The translations under genes and the position numbers were made by a program. 13,528 nt of DNA from NCBI GenBank assembly GCA_021163155.1, contig JAGGXI010000060.1, positions 1 through 13,528 of the forward strand, given 5' to 3'. Below, one piece after another: positions 1 to 7,365 of this stretch. Under the pieces are notes generated by a model. The model saw only the letters and a list, made by a program, of their open reading frames with translations. It was not told the origin of the DNA and searched no databases. Source of the DNA: Candidatus Aerophobota bacterium (GTDB lineage Bacteria; Aerophobota; Aerophobia; Aerophobales; JAGGXI01). Numbering within the stretch: position 1 is the stretch's first letter; each line of letters opens with the position of its first letter.

Positions 1-114
1 ATTTAAAACCTTTTCTATATCCTGTCCCTCATCAAGAGCCTTTTGAGTTAACTCTTTTACTTCATCAGCTTTTCCGTTGATAACATTCTCTTTAAGCTCA
101 TTTAAATCTACCAT
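1..114 (-). CDS. Corrinoid (B12-binding) methyltransferase partner protein, N-terminal 38 residues only
   Basis: This is the start of a gene that runs off the left edge. The visible residues begin MVDLNELKENVINGKADEV and continue with KELTQKALDEG, the helical N-terminal cap domain typical of MtbC/MttC/MtgC-type corrinoid proteins. In that family the cap is followed by a cobalamin-binding domain with a DxHxxG motif, which lies outside this window. Such proteins carry the methyl group from an MttB/MtbB-type methyltransferase on the cobalt of a corrinoid in the cytoplasm. The ATG start is well supported by AGGAGG at 119-124, four bases upstream. The MttB homologue at 5574-7007 is on the same strand and is a plausible partner, although other genes and a repeat hub lie between them. 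The family call is from the N-terminus alone. Confidence 0.72.
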   Translation of the reverse strand, partial: MVDLNELKENVINGKADEVKELTQKALDEGQDIEKVLN

Positions 115-228
115 TTTTCCTCCTGAAGATTTTTATGGTAATATCAAAATATTTTAACAATTTCCCTTTTAATTTTTTGTAAATACTCAGTGAACACCCT
201 GTTCAGAAAGAGATTTACAGTCGAGTTT

Positions 229-336
229 GATCGGTAAGGCAGGGCAGCCGCAACCTTTACCCCGCTAAATAGTAGTAACATCTAATGGGGTTTAGGTTGC
301 GCAGAAGAGACGCAGGCTCTGAGCCTCGCGGCTACC
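229..336 (+). repeat. Dispersed palindromic repeat, family R1, copy 1
   Basis: The module runs from gatcggtaag to gcggctacc. It contains the inverted pair gccgcaacct / aggttgcg and a compact hairpin AGGCTC-t-GAGCCT near its right end. A second copy in the same orientation lies at 7653-7770, and a shorter inverted copy at 13425-13496. The internal string catctaatggg(g/a)tttagg also resembles the stem-loop at the iorB/acdA junction (3034-3062). Confidence 0.8.
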
Positions 337-443
337 AATTTTACCCTTTATCTTCCCTCTGCGTAGGAGAAATATTACCTTTGGGACGTAGTCCACTGAA
401 TATTTACAATTTTTTATTATCAGCCAGCTTTTGCACGAAATTT

Positions 444-489
444 GTTGTACACCTCTTACGTTCAATTTTAGATATTTTTTTAATCTTAT
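444..489 (+). repeat. Short dispersed repeat, family R4, copy 1
   Basis: The segment begins gttgtacacctcttacgt and ends in a T-rich tail. It matches 7411-7456 in the same orientation with only a few differences. Here it is followed directly by R3, whereas at 7411 it is followed directly by R2, so the repeat hubs are mosaics of the same modules in different orders. Confidence 0.7.
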
Positions 490-490
490 A

Positions 491-635
491 TGAGGTGATT
501 TAAGAACTTCTTTCCCTGTATTTTTAACCTACTTCAACCCACTTGTGGGTAGGGGCGAGGCTAATCGCCCTTTGTGAAGCAAGAGTTAAAAAGCGATTGG
601 GAGGCTAAAGCCTCTCCTACTCAGGTGGAGAACTT
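491..635 (+). repeat. Dispersed repeat, family R3, copy 1 (two-hairpin module)
   Basis: This is nearly identical to 13128-13292 in direct orientation, except that a 20-base segment is missing here after caaccca (535-541). It contains three hairpins: ACCCAC-tt-GTGGGT; GGGCGA...TCGCCC; and GGGAGGCT-aa-AGCCTCTC. The last two form a core of roughly 75 bases that is also found inside the MITE-like elements at 7031-7275 and 9179-9423. Confidence 0.85.
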
Positions 636-758
636 GTAATAGTTTAGTTTTACTAACTATAAAAGAGTAATATAATTTACTACACTTTAGAAGTTCTGTC
701 AAATACTAGGTAGATCTTTTGCTTCTTCTATTTCTCACGAGAACTTTAATGAGCTCTT

Positions 759-869
759 ATAATCCTTTAGGCTGACAGCAATCTGTCCTATATACCGAAA
801 GGATTGCTTTTGTTTGAATCACAGATTCCACATTTATTGAGGTAGGGAACGGCCGCGACCGTTCCCTAC
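759..869 (+). repeat. Dispersed repeat, family R2, copy 1, ending in a strong hairpin
   Basis: The segment runs from ataatcc, through ggctgacagc and ctgtcctatatacc, to a hairpin with perfect 11-bp arms GTAGGGAACGG (842-852) and CCGTTCCCTAC (859-869). A direct copy is at 7455-7559, where the hairpin has one arm mismatch. No T-run follows the hairpin on either strand, so it does not look like an ordinary intrinsic terminator. Confidence 0.85.
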
Positions 870-1000
870 TTTATAAAAGGATTTTCCTGTAAAAGCTAGC
901 AATTATTTTAGCGAAATTGAATTTACTTTATCTCACCTTTTTATAGAATTTAGCAAATTAATTAAAAAAAGCAAGTCCATTATCGAGAAAAATATAAGTT

Positions 1001-1681
1001 TTACAAAATTATTCGAGCGTCAATTACTTGAATACCCTTTTTAAATACAAATATAGGATTTAAATCTATTTCATTAATCTCAGGATTTTCCATAGTTAAC
1101 TGAGAAATTTTTATTAAAATTCTTTTTATCGCTTCAATATCTTTGGGAGATTCACCTCTTGCTCCTCTTAAGATTTTGTATCCCTTAATTTCGGCAATCA
1201 TCTCTTGTGCATCCTTTTCTTCTAAGGGAAGAATACGGAAAGAGACATCTTTTAATATCTCTACAAAAATTCCCCCTAATCCAAACATTACTACAGGGCC
1301 AAAGTGAGGGTCTTTCGTCATTCCTACGATGACCTCTGTTCCTTGAGGAACTACAGGAGATACTATTACCCCAAAAATTTTTGCTTCTTTATTATATTTT
1401 TTTGCCTTCGAAATAATCTCCTTATAAGCTAATTTTGCCTCATTCTCATTTTTAATACCTATCTTTACTCCTCCAGCATCTGATTTATGGATAATATCTG
1501 GAGAGACAATCTTCATTACTAGAGGATAGGCAATCTCTTTAGCTATTTTACTTATTTCATCTTCATTTTTTATCAATTTAAAATCAGGAACAGATATTTT
1601 ATATTCCTTTAATAACCCTTTCGCCTCCGTCTCCAATAAAGATCTTTTCTCTTTTTTTGCTCTCTCAATAATCTTATGCAT
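1001..1681 (-). CDS. acdB: ADP-forming acyl-CoA synthetase, beta subunit (ATP-grasp)
   Basis: This 226-residue protein is the ATP-grasp subunit of a two-subunit ADP-forming acetyl/acyl-CoA synthetase. With the alpha subunit it makes ATP from ADP, phosphate and acyl-CoA, releasing the free acid. Key sequence: YPLVMKIVSPDIIHKSDAGGV, whose His (residue 65) matches the phosphate-relay His of ACD beta subunits, then GTEVIVGMTKDPHFGPVVMFGLGG (quoted in part as the ATP-grasp core) and a C-terminal EIDLNPIFV. The length matches the roughly 230 residues usual for archaeal beta subunits. I chose the ATG at 1681, which overlaps the end of acdA by 8 bases and has GAAGGGA upstream; a TTG at 1696 would add five residues. 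Translation is probably coupled to acdA. It is the last gene of the probable mttB-ior-acd operon. Confidence 0.9.
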   Translation of the reverse strand: MHKIIERAKKEKRSLLETEAKGLLKEYKISVPDFKLIKNEDEISKIAKEIAYPLVMKIVSPDIIHKSDAGGVKIGIKNENEAKLAYKEIISKAKKYNKEAKIFGVIVSPVVPQGTEVIVGMTKDPHFGPVVMFGLGGIFVEILKDVSFRILPLEEKDAQEMIAEIKGYKILRGARGESPKDIEAIKRILIKISQLTMENPEINEIDLNPIFVFKKGIQVIDARIIL

Positions 1682-3017
1682 CTTTTGTCCCTTCAAGATT
1701 TGAAGTATATAAAACTATTTTTTGAATAACCTTAGCACATCTTTCTCCTGTCCCATAATTGGGAATTCCATAGCTATTTAGCTCTTCAATTCCCTTTTTT
1801 ACTAATCTACCAGCCATAAAGCTTGCAAATATAGGCTTTTTTATTTTATCTTTAACTTTGCCTAATGCTTTAGCAATTTTTGTAGAATCCATATAAGCGG
1901 TAGGAACAAAAATTGCAATTATAGCATCATATTCTGAGGCTATTTCCTCGCAAACAAAAGCAAAATTTTCTGCACTTCCATAAGCTAAAAGGTCAAAAGG
2001 ATTTCTTAAAGAGATATTAGAAGGAAGAGAGGTTTTAAGTCTATCTTTTAAACTCGGAGAAGGCTCAGGTACAGCCAAACCCAACTCTTCTAATTTATCG
2101 GTAGTCATTACTGCAGGCCCTCCCGAATTTGTCACTATAGCAATCTTATTTCCCTTAATTTTTTGATAATAGATTAAACCCCGACTTAAGTCAAACATTT
2201 CTCTCACATTATCTACTCGCAGAATACCGCTCTGTTTAAAAGCAGCATCGTATATCCTATCCTCTCCTGCTAAAGAGCCTGTATGAGATGAAGTAGCTCG
2301 CATTCCAGCCTTGCTTTTACCTGACTTAATGACAATAATTGGCTTTTTAGGCAAAGTCTTCTTAGCTTGAGCTAAAAACTTTCTCCCATCTTTTAATCCT
2401 TCAATATATACAGCGATAACTTTAGTCTGATAATCATCTTGAAGATATTTAATTAAATCTGCTTCATCCACATCACATCTGTTGCCATAGCTTATAAATT
2501 TTGAAAAACCAAAACCCATCTCTTCCGCCATCATTAAAACTACTCCTCCAAGTGCACCACTTTGAGTAATAAAAGCTGTCTCACCTTTAAGAGCACGAAC
2601 CTCTATACTGGCAAAGAGATTGTATTCAGTATTCATTATCCCGGCACAATTTGGACCTATAATCCTCATATTATACTTTTTAGCAATCTCTCTTATTCTT
2701 TCTTCTCCCTTAATATTCCCCACTTCAGAAAACCCTGCGGAGATTATAATTACAGACCTAACACCCTTATTACCTAATTTCTCTAAAATAGAAGGAATAA
2801 ATTGAGAGGGAATAGCAATAACTGCTAAATCAATATCTAAATCTTTAAAGTCTTTTTTGATATTTAATCCAAATATCTGGTCACCAGTGTGACTTATAGG
2901 ATATACTTTCCCTTTAAATCCTCCCTCAGTTATATTCCTCACCAGATCAGATCCTGTTTTTCCTTCCTTCATTGAGCCAAAAATGGCAACAGAATGAGGA
3001 TTAAAAAATTTTTTCAT
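1674..3017 (-). CDS. acdA: ADP-forming acyl-CoA synthetase, alpha subunit (CoA-binding)
   Basis: This 447-residue protein is the CoA-binding and succinyl-CoA-ligase-like subunit of ACD. An N-terminal CoA-binding Rossmann domain (about residues 1-125) ends in GPNCAGIMN (121-129). The ligase-like domain follows, with TQSGALGG (151-158) and the catalytic SSHTGSLAG (243-251), where His245 corresponds to the phosphorylated active-site His of Pyrococcus ACD alpha. The separate alpha and beta chains follow the Pyrococcus arrangement rather than the fused form. The ATG at 3017 has an AGAGGT ribosome site at 3025-3030, just below a stem-loop that overlaps the end of iorB. With IorAB it would complete 2-keto acid to acyl-CoA to acid plus ATP. 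The acyl specificity cannot be read from sequence. Confidence 0.92.
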   Translation of the reverse strand: MKKFFNPHSVAIFGSMKEGKTGSDLVRNITEGGFKGKVYPISHTGDQIFGLNIKKDFKDLDIDLAVIAIPSQFIPSILEKLGNKGVRSVIIISAGFSEVGNIKGEERIREIAKKYNMRIIGPNCAGIMNTEYNLFASIEVRALKGETAFITQSGALGGVVLMMAEEMGFGFSKFISYGNRCDVDEADLIKYLQDDYQTKVIAVYIEGLKDGRKFLAQAKKTLPKKPIIVIKSGKSKAGMRATSSHTGSLAGEDRIYDAAFKQSGILRVDNVREMFDLSRGLIYYQKIKGNKIAIVTNSGGPAVMTTDKLEELGLAVPEPSPSLKDRLKTSLPSNISLRNPFDLLAYGSAENFAFVCEEIASEYDAIIAIFVPTAYMDSTKIAKALGKVKDKIKKPIFASFMAGRLVKKGIEELNSYGIPNYGTGERCAKVIQKIVLYTSNLEGTKDA

Positions 3018-3033
3018 ATAGTTTACCTCTTTC

Positions 3034-3062
3034 CCCCATTAGATGTTTACTATCTAATGGGG
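3034..3062. promoter_or_regulatory. Perfect stem-loop at the iorB-acdA junction
   Basis: The 11-bp arms CCCCATTAGAT (3034-3044) and ATCTAATGGGG (3052-3062) pair perfectly around a 7-base loop. On the minus-strand transcript the stem covers the last codons and stop of iorB and sits only three bases before the acdA ribosome site. It could stabilise mRNA ends or tune acdA translation. The right arm plus its flank (catctaatggggttta-like) also occurs in repeat R1, so this may be a small repeat insertion. Confidence 0.7.
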
Positions 3063-3634
3063 TTTACTACCTCATACCCTTTATTAAAAGCAGCAATATT
3101 CTTATCTATTTCCCGGGGAATACTTTTTCTTAAAACATTAAGAATGCATTCCTTATCAAATGAGGAGATAGAAGAGAGAGCACCAAGTAAAACATTATTT
3201 TCTGCAATAGGAAGCCCTACTTCCAATGCTATTTTTTCTGCGTCTATCCAGATTATCTCTGCTTTTGCATCATTAAGTAACTTTATTATCTCTTCCTGTT
3301 TTGGATATCTCTCTGGATGAGCCATCATATCTATAGGATAAACCTTTTTTTTATTTAAAATAACCACTCCTTTTGGCTTTATAAGCTCTAAAGCTTTTAA
3401 TACTTCAGAGAGCTCCATTATTACCATTATATTAGAAGATAAAGGAGGGATTCTTGGTCCAAAGACATCGCCAATTCTAACCTCACAATGAACAGGTCCT
3501 CCTCTTTGAGCTAATCCTATCTCCTTATAAAACTTAACTCTTTTACCTTTTTCCATTGCGTAACGGGCAATGATTTCTGATAGTCTAACCACTCCCTGTC
3601 CACCTACTCCTGCTAAATAGATATTATACTGCAT
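3050..3634 (-). CDS. iorB: Indolepyruvate ferredoxin oxidoreductase, beta subunit
   Basis: This 194-residue protein is the small subunit of the IorAB 2-keto acid:ferredoxin oxidoreductase. It belongs to the pyruvate-ferredoxin-oxidoreductase gamma-domain family. The hallmark AGVGGQGVV is at residues 8-16, and AQRGGPVHCEVRIG, at about 43-56, is the family's second signature. The length is close to the roughly 200 residues usual for the family. The ATG overlaps the iorA stop by 11 bases and has GAGGTGAT upstream inside iorA, which suggests translational coupling. The last residues (VNPIR) and the stop lie in the stem-loop/repeat sequence at 3034-3062, so the C-terminus may be repeat-derived. 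The complex usually oxidises aryl pyruvates such as indolepyruvate and phenylpyruvate to aryl-acetyl-CoA. Confidence 0.92.
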   Translation of the reverse strand: MQYNIYLAGVGGQGVVRLSEIIARYAMEKGKRVKFYKEIGLAQRGGPVHCEVRIGDVFGPRIPPLSSNIMVIMELSEVLKALELIKPKGVVILNKKKVYPIDMMAHPERYPKQEEIIKLLNDAKAEIIWIDAEKIALEVGLPIAENNVLLGALSSISSFDKECILNVLRKSIPREIDKNIAAFNKGYEVVNPIR

Positions 3635-5471
3635 CTTTTATCACCTCTATTGCCTCCTCAGGGCAAACATCTTTACATAAACCACATCCATTACAAGAGG
3701 ATGTAATCTCCATTAAACCTTTTTTATCCTTAGGATGAAATATCATCGCCGGGCAGGCTAATGAACTTAAGCATACCCTACAACCAGTGCATTTATCAGG
3801 ATTTACCTTTAGTTTTGGTAAATTAACTTTTCTTCTCCTTGATTGAAGAGCACACTCACGACGAGAGACTACTACAGATACTCCTGGATGCTCTATTGCC
3901 TCTGCTATTACATCTATTGACTCTTTTAAGTGATAAGGGTCAATTACACTTATATCTTTTGCACCGCATCCTTTACATACCTCTACAATATCTATTCTCA
4001 TAGGATTGGTATCTTTTAAAGGAATAGTTCCCGGGTTCTCCTGAAAGCCTGTCATAGCTGTCCATCCATTATCTAAAATGATAATAGTTAAGGAAACATT
4101 TTGATATACTGCATTGATAAGAGGAGGTATACCAGCATGGAAAAAGGTAGAATCTCCTATGGTTGCAAGGACTGGTTTTTCAATACCAGCCCATTTAAAT
4201 CCTTGAGCTAAACCTATACTTGCCCCCATAGCTACTTCAGTCCAACAAGTCTCAAAAGGCTTGTTCATTCCTAAAATTGTACATCCTATATCCCCAGTAA
4301 CAATAATATCCTTTTTTTTATACTTTAATTTTTTAATAGCTTTATTTATAGCATAGTATGTTCCCCTATGAGGACATCCTATACAAAATGAGGTGGGACG
4401 CTTAACTTCAAGTTCTTCTGCTCTTTTTATGATTTCTGAATTTTGTTCAGATTCAAGCTTTACTTTAAGAAGAGCTTCGAGAGATTTTTTTATTTCTTTA
4501 AAGGAATAACTTCCCATCATAGAGAGAGTGCCATCAAACTTTCCTAAAATATCTATTTTTTTACCTGAAAGAAAAGAGATTCTCATAACCTCTGCTTCTA
4601 TAAAAGGCTCTAATTCTTCTAATACAAGCAGTTTATCTATATCTTTTAAGAATTCTTTTATCTTCTCATCAGGTAGAGGATTCACTATACCTATCTTTAG
4701 CCAGGAGAGCTTTAAATTGTATCTATTTACTGCTTCCTGAAAATTCTCCCAGGCTGCTCCAGAGACAATTACTCCATATTTTCCCTCTAAATGCACTTGA
4801 TTAACTCTTGAGTCTACAATTTTAGAGGCTTCATTTAACCTTGTAAGTGAATCCTGATGCTGGTTCATACACCAGGATGCTTTAGGCTTAGTATATTTGG
4901 AGATATCCCGCTCAAAATGGGCTTCTCTTTTTAGCTCTACTCTTTTGCCTATCTTTACATCAGAGGCAACATGAGAGATGCTTGCCGTTGACCTTAAAAA
5001 AACGGGTCCTTTAATCTTCTCAGAAACCTCGAAGGCAAGCTTTACAAAATCTAAACTCTCCTGCTGAGAGGAGATATCAAGCATAGGAGCTACTCCAAGT
5101 TTAGCATAGTATCTTGAGTCCTGTTCCACCATACCCGCACTTACTCCCGGGTCATCAACAACATAAATAACCAATCCCCCTCTACAACCACTATAAATAA
5201 TGGAGCATAGGGAATCAGAGGCAACATTTAATCCTGACATCTTCATGGTAACAATGGCTCTTTTCCCTGCCCAGCTAGCAGCAGTAGCAATCTCAGAGGC
5301 CACTTTCTCATTTACACTCCACTCTATATGAATTCCCAATTCTTTTGCTTTGGGCAACAAAGTCTGGATTACCTCTGTTGAAGGAGTGCCCGGGTATCCA
5401 CAAACTACCTCTGTTCCTGATTCAATTATTCCTTCAGCAACTGCTTCATTTCCTGTTAATAGTTTCTTCAA
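3624..5471 (-). CDS. iorA: Indolepyruvate ferredoxin oxidoreductase, alpha subunit
   Basis: This 615-residue protein is the large, thiamine diphosphate-dependent subunit of IorAB. The N-terminal pyrimidine-binding domain begins LLTGNEAVAEG and contains GYPGTPSTEV (25-34). A middle transketolase-like domain follows. The TPP domain has CIGCPHRG (363-370), GDIGC (393-397) and GDS(439-441)...DN(467-468), the GDG-X-N-type motif with Ser in place of the second Gly. The C-terminus is a two-cluster ferredoxin: Cys561/564/567/573 and Cys593/596/599/603. All eight cluster cysteines are present, so the protein should be active. Start: TTG at 5471 with a perfect AGGAGGT (5477-5483) five bases upstream; no ATG is better placed. 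It reduces ferredoxin while making acyl-CoA, which the ACD encoded downstream can use. Confidence 0.95.
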   Translation of the reverse strand: MKKLLTGNEAVAEGIIESGTEVVCGYPGTPSTEVIQTLLPKAKELGIHIEWSVNEKVASEIATAASWAGKRAIVTMKMSGLNVASDSLCSIIYSGCRGGLVIYVVDDPGVSAGMVEQDSRYYAKLGVAPMLDISSQQESLDFVKLAFEVSEKIKGPVFLRSTASISHVASDVKIGKRVELKREAHFERDISKYTKPKASWCMNQHQDSLTRLNEASKIVDSRVNQVHLEGKYGVIVSGAAWENFQEAVNRYNLKLSWLKIGIVNPLPDEKIKEFLKDIDKLLVLEELEPFIEAEVMRISFLSGKKIDILGKFDGTLSMMGSYSFKEIKKSLEALLKVKLESEQNSEIIKRAEELEVKRPTSFCIGCPHRGTYYAINKAIKKLKYKKKDIIVTGDIGCTILGMNKPFETCWTEVAMGASIGLAQGFKWAGIEKPVLATIGDSTFFHAGIPPLINAVYQNVSLTIIILDNGWTAMTGFQENPGTIPLKDTNPMRIDIVEVCKGCGAKDISVIDPYHLKESIDVIAEAIEHPGVSVVVSRRECALQSRRRKVNLPKLKVNPDKCTGCRVCLSSLACPAMIFHPKDKKGLMEITSSCNGCGLCKDVCPEEAIEVIKDAV

Positions 5472-5483
5472 TTAGTACCTCCT
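5472..5483 (-). promoter_or_regulatory. Ribosome binding site that fixes the TTG start of iorA
   Basis: The minus strand reads AGGAGGT-actaa-TTG. The full-length SD and its five-base spacing support TTG as the initiator. The rest of the 102-base gap to mttB contains no convincing promoter, so readthrough from mttB is likely. Confidence 0.8.
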
Positions 5484-5573
5484 AAATACTAAGAGTTTAA
5501 TCACAAATTTGGCTACAGTTTTATTTTTCCACTTTTATAATCCCGAAAATATCGTAAAGAGAAACAAGAGGAA

Positions 5574-7007
5574 TTAAATTTTAATATTCTCTTCTCTCTT
5601 TCTTATAATCTCTGCTAATCTCTCTTTAATTTTAGAAGGAACAGGCTCTGAAGTATATTCTTTAAGAATTTTCTTCACTCCTATATTCAATTTATCAAAA
5701 AGAGTTTTTTTACCACCCTCAACCCAGGTGTGATATCTCTGTCTATCTAAATATTTAGGGTACCATATCTTTCTAAAATTTTTTAATGTAGCCTCCTCCT
5801 CGAGAAAGTGACCACCTGGTCCTACCTTATTAATTACATTTAGTGCCAGTGTCTCTGTATTCACCTTAACTCCTTCTAGTATTTTCTTAACTTCTCCAAT
5901 AATCTCATCATTTAATAGAATAGCTTCAAAAGAAGAGGTCATCCCTGATTCAATGTATCCTATATCATGAACTAAGTTTGCTCCACTTAAGCCTCCCATT
6001 AAACAAGATGAAGCTATTTCAGCTCCGGCCTGTTGGTCGAGAACTTTAGCATCACTAATTCCGCCAACACTAAAAATAGGAAGGTTATAATATCTTGCCA
6101 AACCACAAGCAGCAGCATCCATAAGAAGAGTCTCAGGTGCTGCATATGCATCTATTGTAGTAGACATATCCATTACGTCAAAGCCTATGCCATAGATAAA
6201 AGGAGCTCCTTTTCGTTTTAACTGGTGCATTACTAAACCACTTAAAATTTCAGCATTGCCTGTAGCTAACATTCCGGCTAAAGTGATTGGCCCTGTTGCT
6301 CCGGTCAAAATTGCCGGGCAATAAGTTACGGGAATATTTTTCTCAGCAATCAGAAGTAGCTTTTGCACTGCAGGCTTACTATGCTTTAAAGGAGAGGTGG
6401 GTTCATCATAAAGGATTAAAAATGGATGTCTTTGTAGCTCTTCAAGATTTCCACTTACTGCTGTAGCCATTTTTAGTATGTCTTCAAGTCCACATTTATC
6501 ATATGCTGTAAAGATTATAGGTTTCTTTGTATTAGAGACCATAGCCTCAAAGTGATGTCTATCTGATGTAGCAGGGGGAACATCAGAAGCACAACCCACA
6601 GACATCATAAAATCAATATTAGAAAGGTAATCACAGAATAAACTTGCTTTGATTACATCCTCTTTTACTGCTGGTCGCCTTTCTCCTGTAAACACATCAA
6701 TAATGTTAGGACAATCTGAGCCTGTACCAAAATAGACTTTATCTTCACCTAGAAAGAGGGCAGGCTCTCCCTTACGATTATATATAGTTATTTTTGATGG
6801 TGTCCCAGACAATGCTTCTTCTACTAAACGAGAAGGCATTTTTACTATATTATCACTTACAACATCTGCTCCTGCCTCTTTTAAAAGAGATATAGCCTCT
6901 GCATCAAAAACCTTTACCCCTGTTTTCTCTAAAATTTTCAAGCTGGCCGAATGAATCTCTTTAATCTGGTTATGAGATAATACTTTGAAACTAACTCTTT
7001 GTAGCAC
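5574..7007 (-). CDS. MttB-family corrinoid-dependent methyltransferase without pyrrolysine
   Basis: This 477-residue protein belongs to the trimethylamine methyltransferase (MttB) superfamily, TIM-barrel enzymes that move a methyl group from an amine to a cob(I)alamin protein. The N-terminus (LSHNQIKEIHSASLKILEKTGV) is the usual helical entry, FGTGSDCPNIID lies at 93-104, and GPGGHFLEEEATLKNFRKIWYP (starting at residue 396) is the family's C-terminal signature. The frame has no internal amber codon, so it belongs to the non-pyrrolysine group whose characterised members act on quaternary amines (MtgB on glycine betaine, MtpB on proline betaine, MtcB on carnitine). The substrate cannot be assigned here. 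The start is GTG at 7007, with AAGGAGGA eight bases upstream. It probably heads the operon with iorAB and acdAB. A corrinoid protein is encoded at 1-114. Confidence 0.92.
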   Translation of the reverse strand: MLQRVSFKVLSHNQIKEIHSASLKILEKTGVKVFDAEAISLLKEAGADVVSDNIVKMPSRLVEEALSGTPSKITIYNRKGEPALFLGEDKVYFGTGSDCPNIIDVFTGERRPAVKEDVIKASLFCDYLSNIDFMMSVGCASDVPPATSDRHHFEAMVSNTKKPIIFTAYDKCGLEDILKMATAVSGNLEELQRHPFLILYDEPTSPLKHSKPAVQKLLLIAEKNIPVTYCPAILTGATGPITLAGMLATGNAEILSGLVMHQLKRKGAPFIYGIGFDVMDMSTTIDAYAAPETLLMDAAACGLARYYNLPIFSVGGISDAKVLDQQAGAEIASSCLMGGLSGANLVHDIGYIESGMTSSFEAILLNDEIIGEVKKILEGVKVNTETLALNVINKVGPGGHFLEEEATLKNFRKIWYPKYLDRQRYHTWVEGGKKTLFDKLNIGVKKILKEYTSEPVPSKIKERLAEIIRKREENIKI

Positions 7008-7021
7008 TTTTATCTCCTCCT
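7005..7021 (-). promoter_or_regulatory. Ribosome binding site that fixes the GTG start of the mttB homologue
   Basis: The minus strand reads AAGGAGGAGATAAAA-GTG, with GGAGG eight bases from the start. No ATG or TTG competes within the SD window. Confidence 0.75.
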
Positions 7022-7030
7022 TTTAAGTAA

Positions 7031-7275
7031 ATTTTAACCCGGATTCGGCAATTTGAATAATGACCGTTAAGTTTATCCTAAAATACTGCTCTGAGTCTAA
7101 TCTTCATGAAAATTAAATTTTTTAAAATTTTTTAGGAGCAAAAAATATTTTTCTTTTTTGGGTGGGGGCAACTTCAGTCGCCCTTTGCAAAATAAAAATT
7201 AGAGTCTATTGGGAGGCTAAAGCCTCCCCTGCCCAAGCTAATCACTCTAACAGTTTGCCGAATCTGGGTTTAAAT
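7031..7275 (+). mobile_element. MITE-like 245-bp element, copy 1
   Basis: The 21-bp ends (7031-7051 and 7255-7275) are inverted repeats matching at 19 positions, with the core aaccc(g/a)gattcggcaa. The inside is non-coding and includes a GGGAGGCT-aa-AGCCTCCC hairpin (7211-7228) and the two-hairpin core of repeat R3. A second copy of the same length lies inverted at 9179-9423, on the other side of the proline racemase-like gene. It sits between the promoter at 7377-7404 and the mttB homologue, so it would form most of that transcript's leader. No transposase is inside, which fits a non-autonomous element. Confidence 0.82.
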
Positions 7276-7342
7276 ATTTATACTAATTCTTTAGCTATCT
7301 ACTAATAAATAATAGATTAGTCTCATTTTTCTCTTTAGCTTA

Positions 7343-7365
7343 TTTATTCCATATTATGGAATAAA
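7343..7365. promoter_or_regulatory. Operator-like perfect palindrome
   Basis: The arms TTTATTCCATA (7343-7353) and TATGGAATAAA (7355-7365) are perfectly complementary around one base. It lies immediately downstream of the -10 box at 7377-7382, covering about +5 to +27 of the predicted transcript. That is a classic position for a repressor operator. No regulator is encoded in the window, so the binding protein is unknown. Confidence 0.65.

Larger units (their letters stand above)
115..1000. other. Gene-free spacer filled with palindromic repeat modules
   Basis: No credible gene is seen in this 886-base stretch. It holds, from left to right, the SD site of the corrinoid gene, a small palindrome TGAACA-ccc-TGTTCA (191-205), and repeat modules listed separately at 229-336, 444-489, 491-635 and 759-869. 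A 16-base motif, gaactttaatgagctc, lies at 741-756; its core recurs at 7576-7593 and 13288-13302. The piece from 870 to 1000, after the end of acdB, is AT-rich and contains no clear hairpin followed by a T-run, so no terminator is called. The open frame at 285-503 starts inside a repeat and has no protein-like character. Confidence 0.7.

Noticed and set aside
285-503. 72-codon plus-strand open frame
   Set aside because: It begins inside repeat R1 and runs through R4. It has no SD, and its protein is arginine/hydrophobic-rich with no domain character. The repeat copy at 7653-7770 does not preserve the frame.
229-869. CRISPR array
   Set aside because: The repeats are of different families and lengths, palindromic and not regularly spaced. 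No unique spacers of constant size and no cas gene are present.
842-869. Intrinsic terminator at the strong R2 hairpin
   Set aside because: The hairpin is strong, but no T-run follows on either strand, and the same hairpin recurs as part of a dispersed repeat.
2994-3320. 108-codon plus-strand frame over acdA/iorB
   Set aside because: It is antisense to well-supported iorB and acdA coding sequence. Its hydrophobicity is what the reverse frame of such genes normally gives.
5574-7007. Pyrrolysine-containing MttB
   Set aside because: The whole reading frame is open with no internal TAG, so no amber readthrough is needed.
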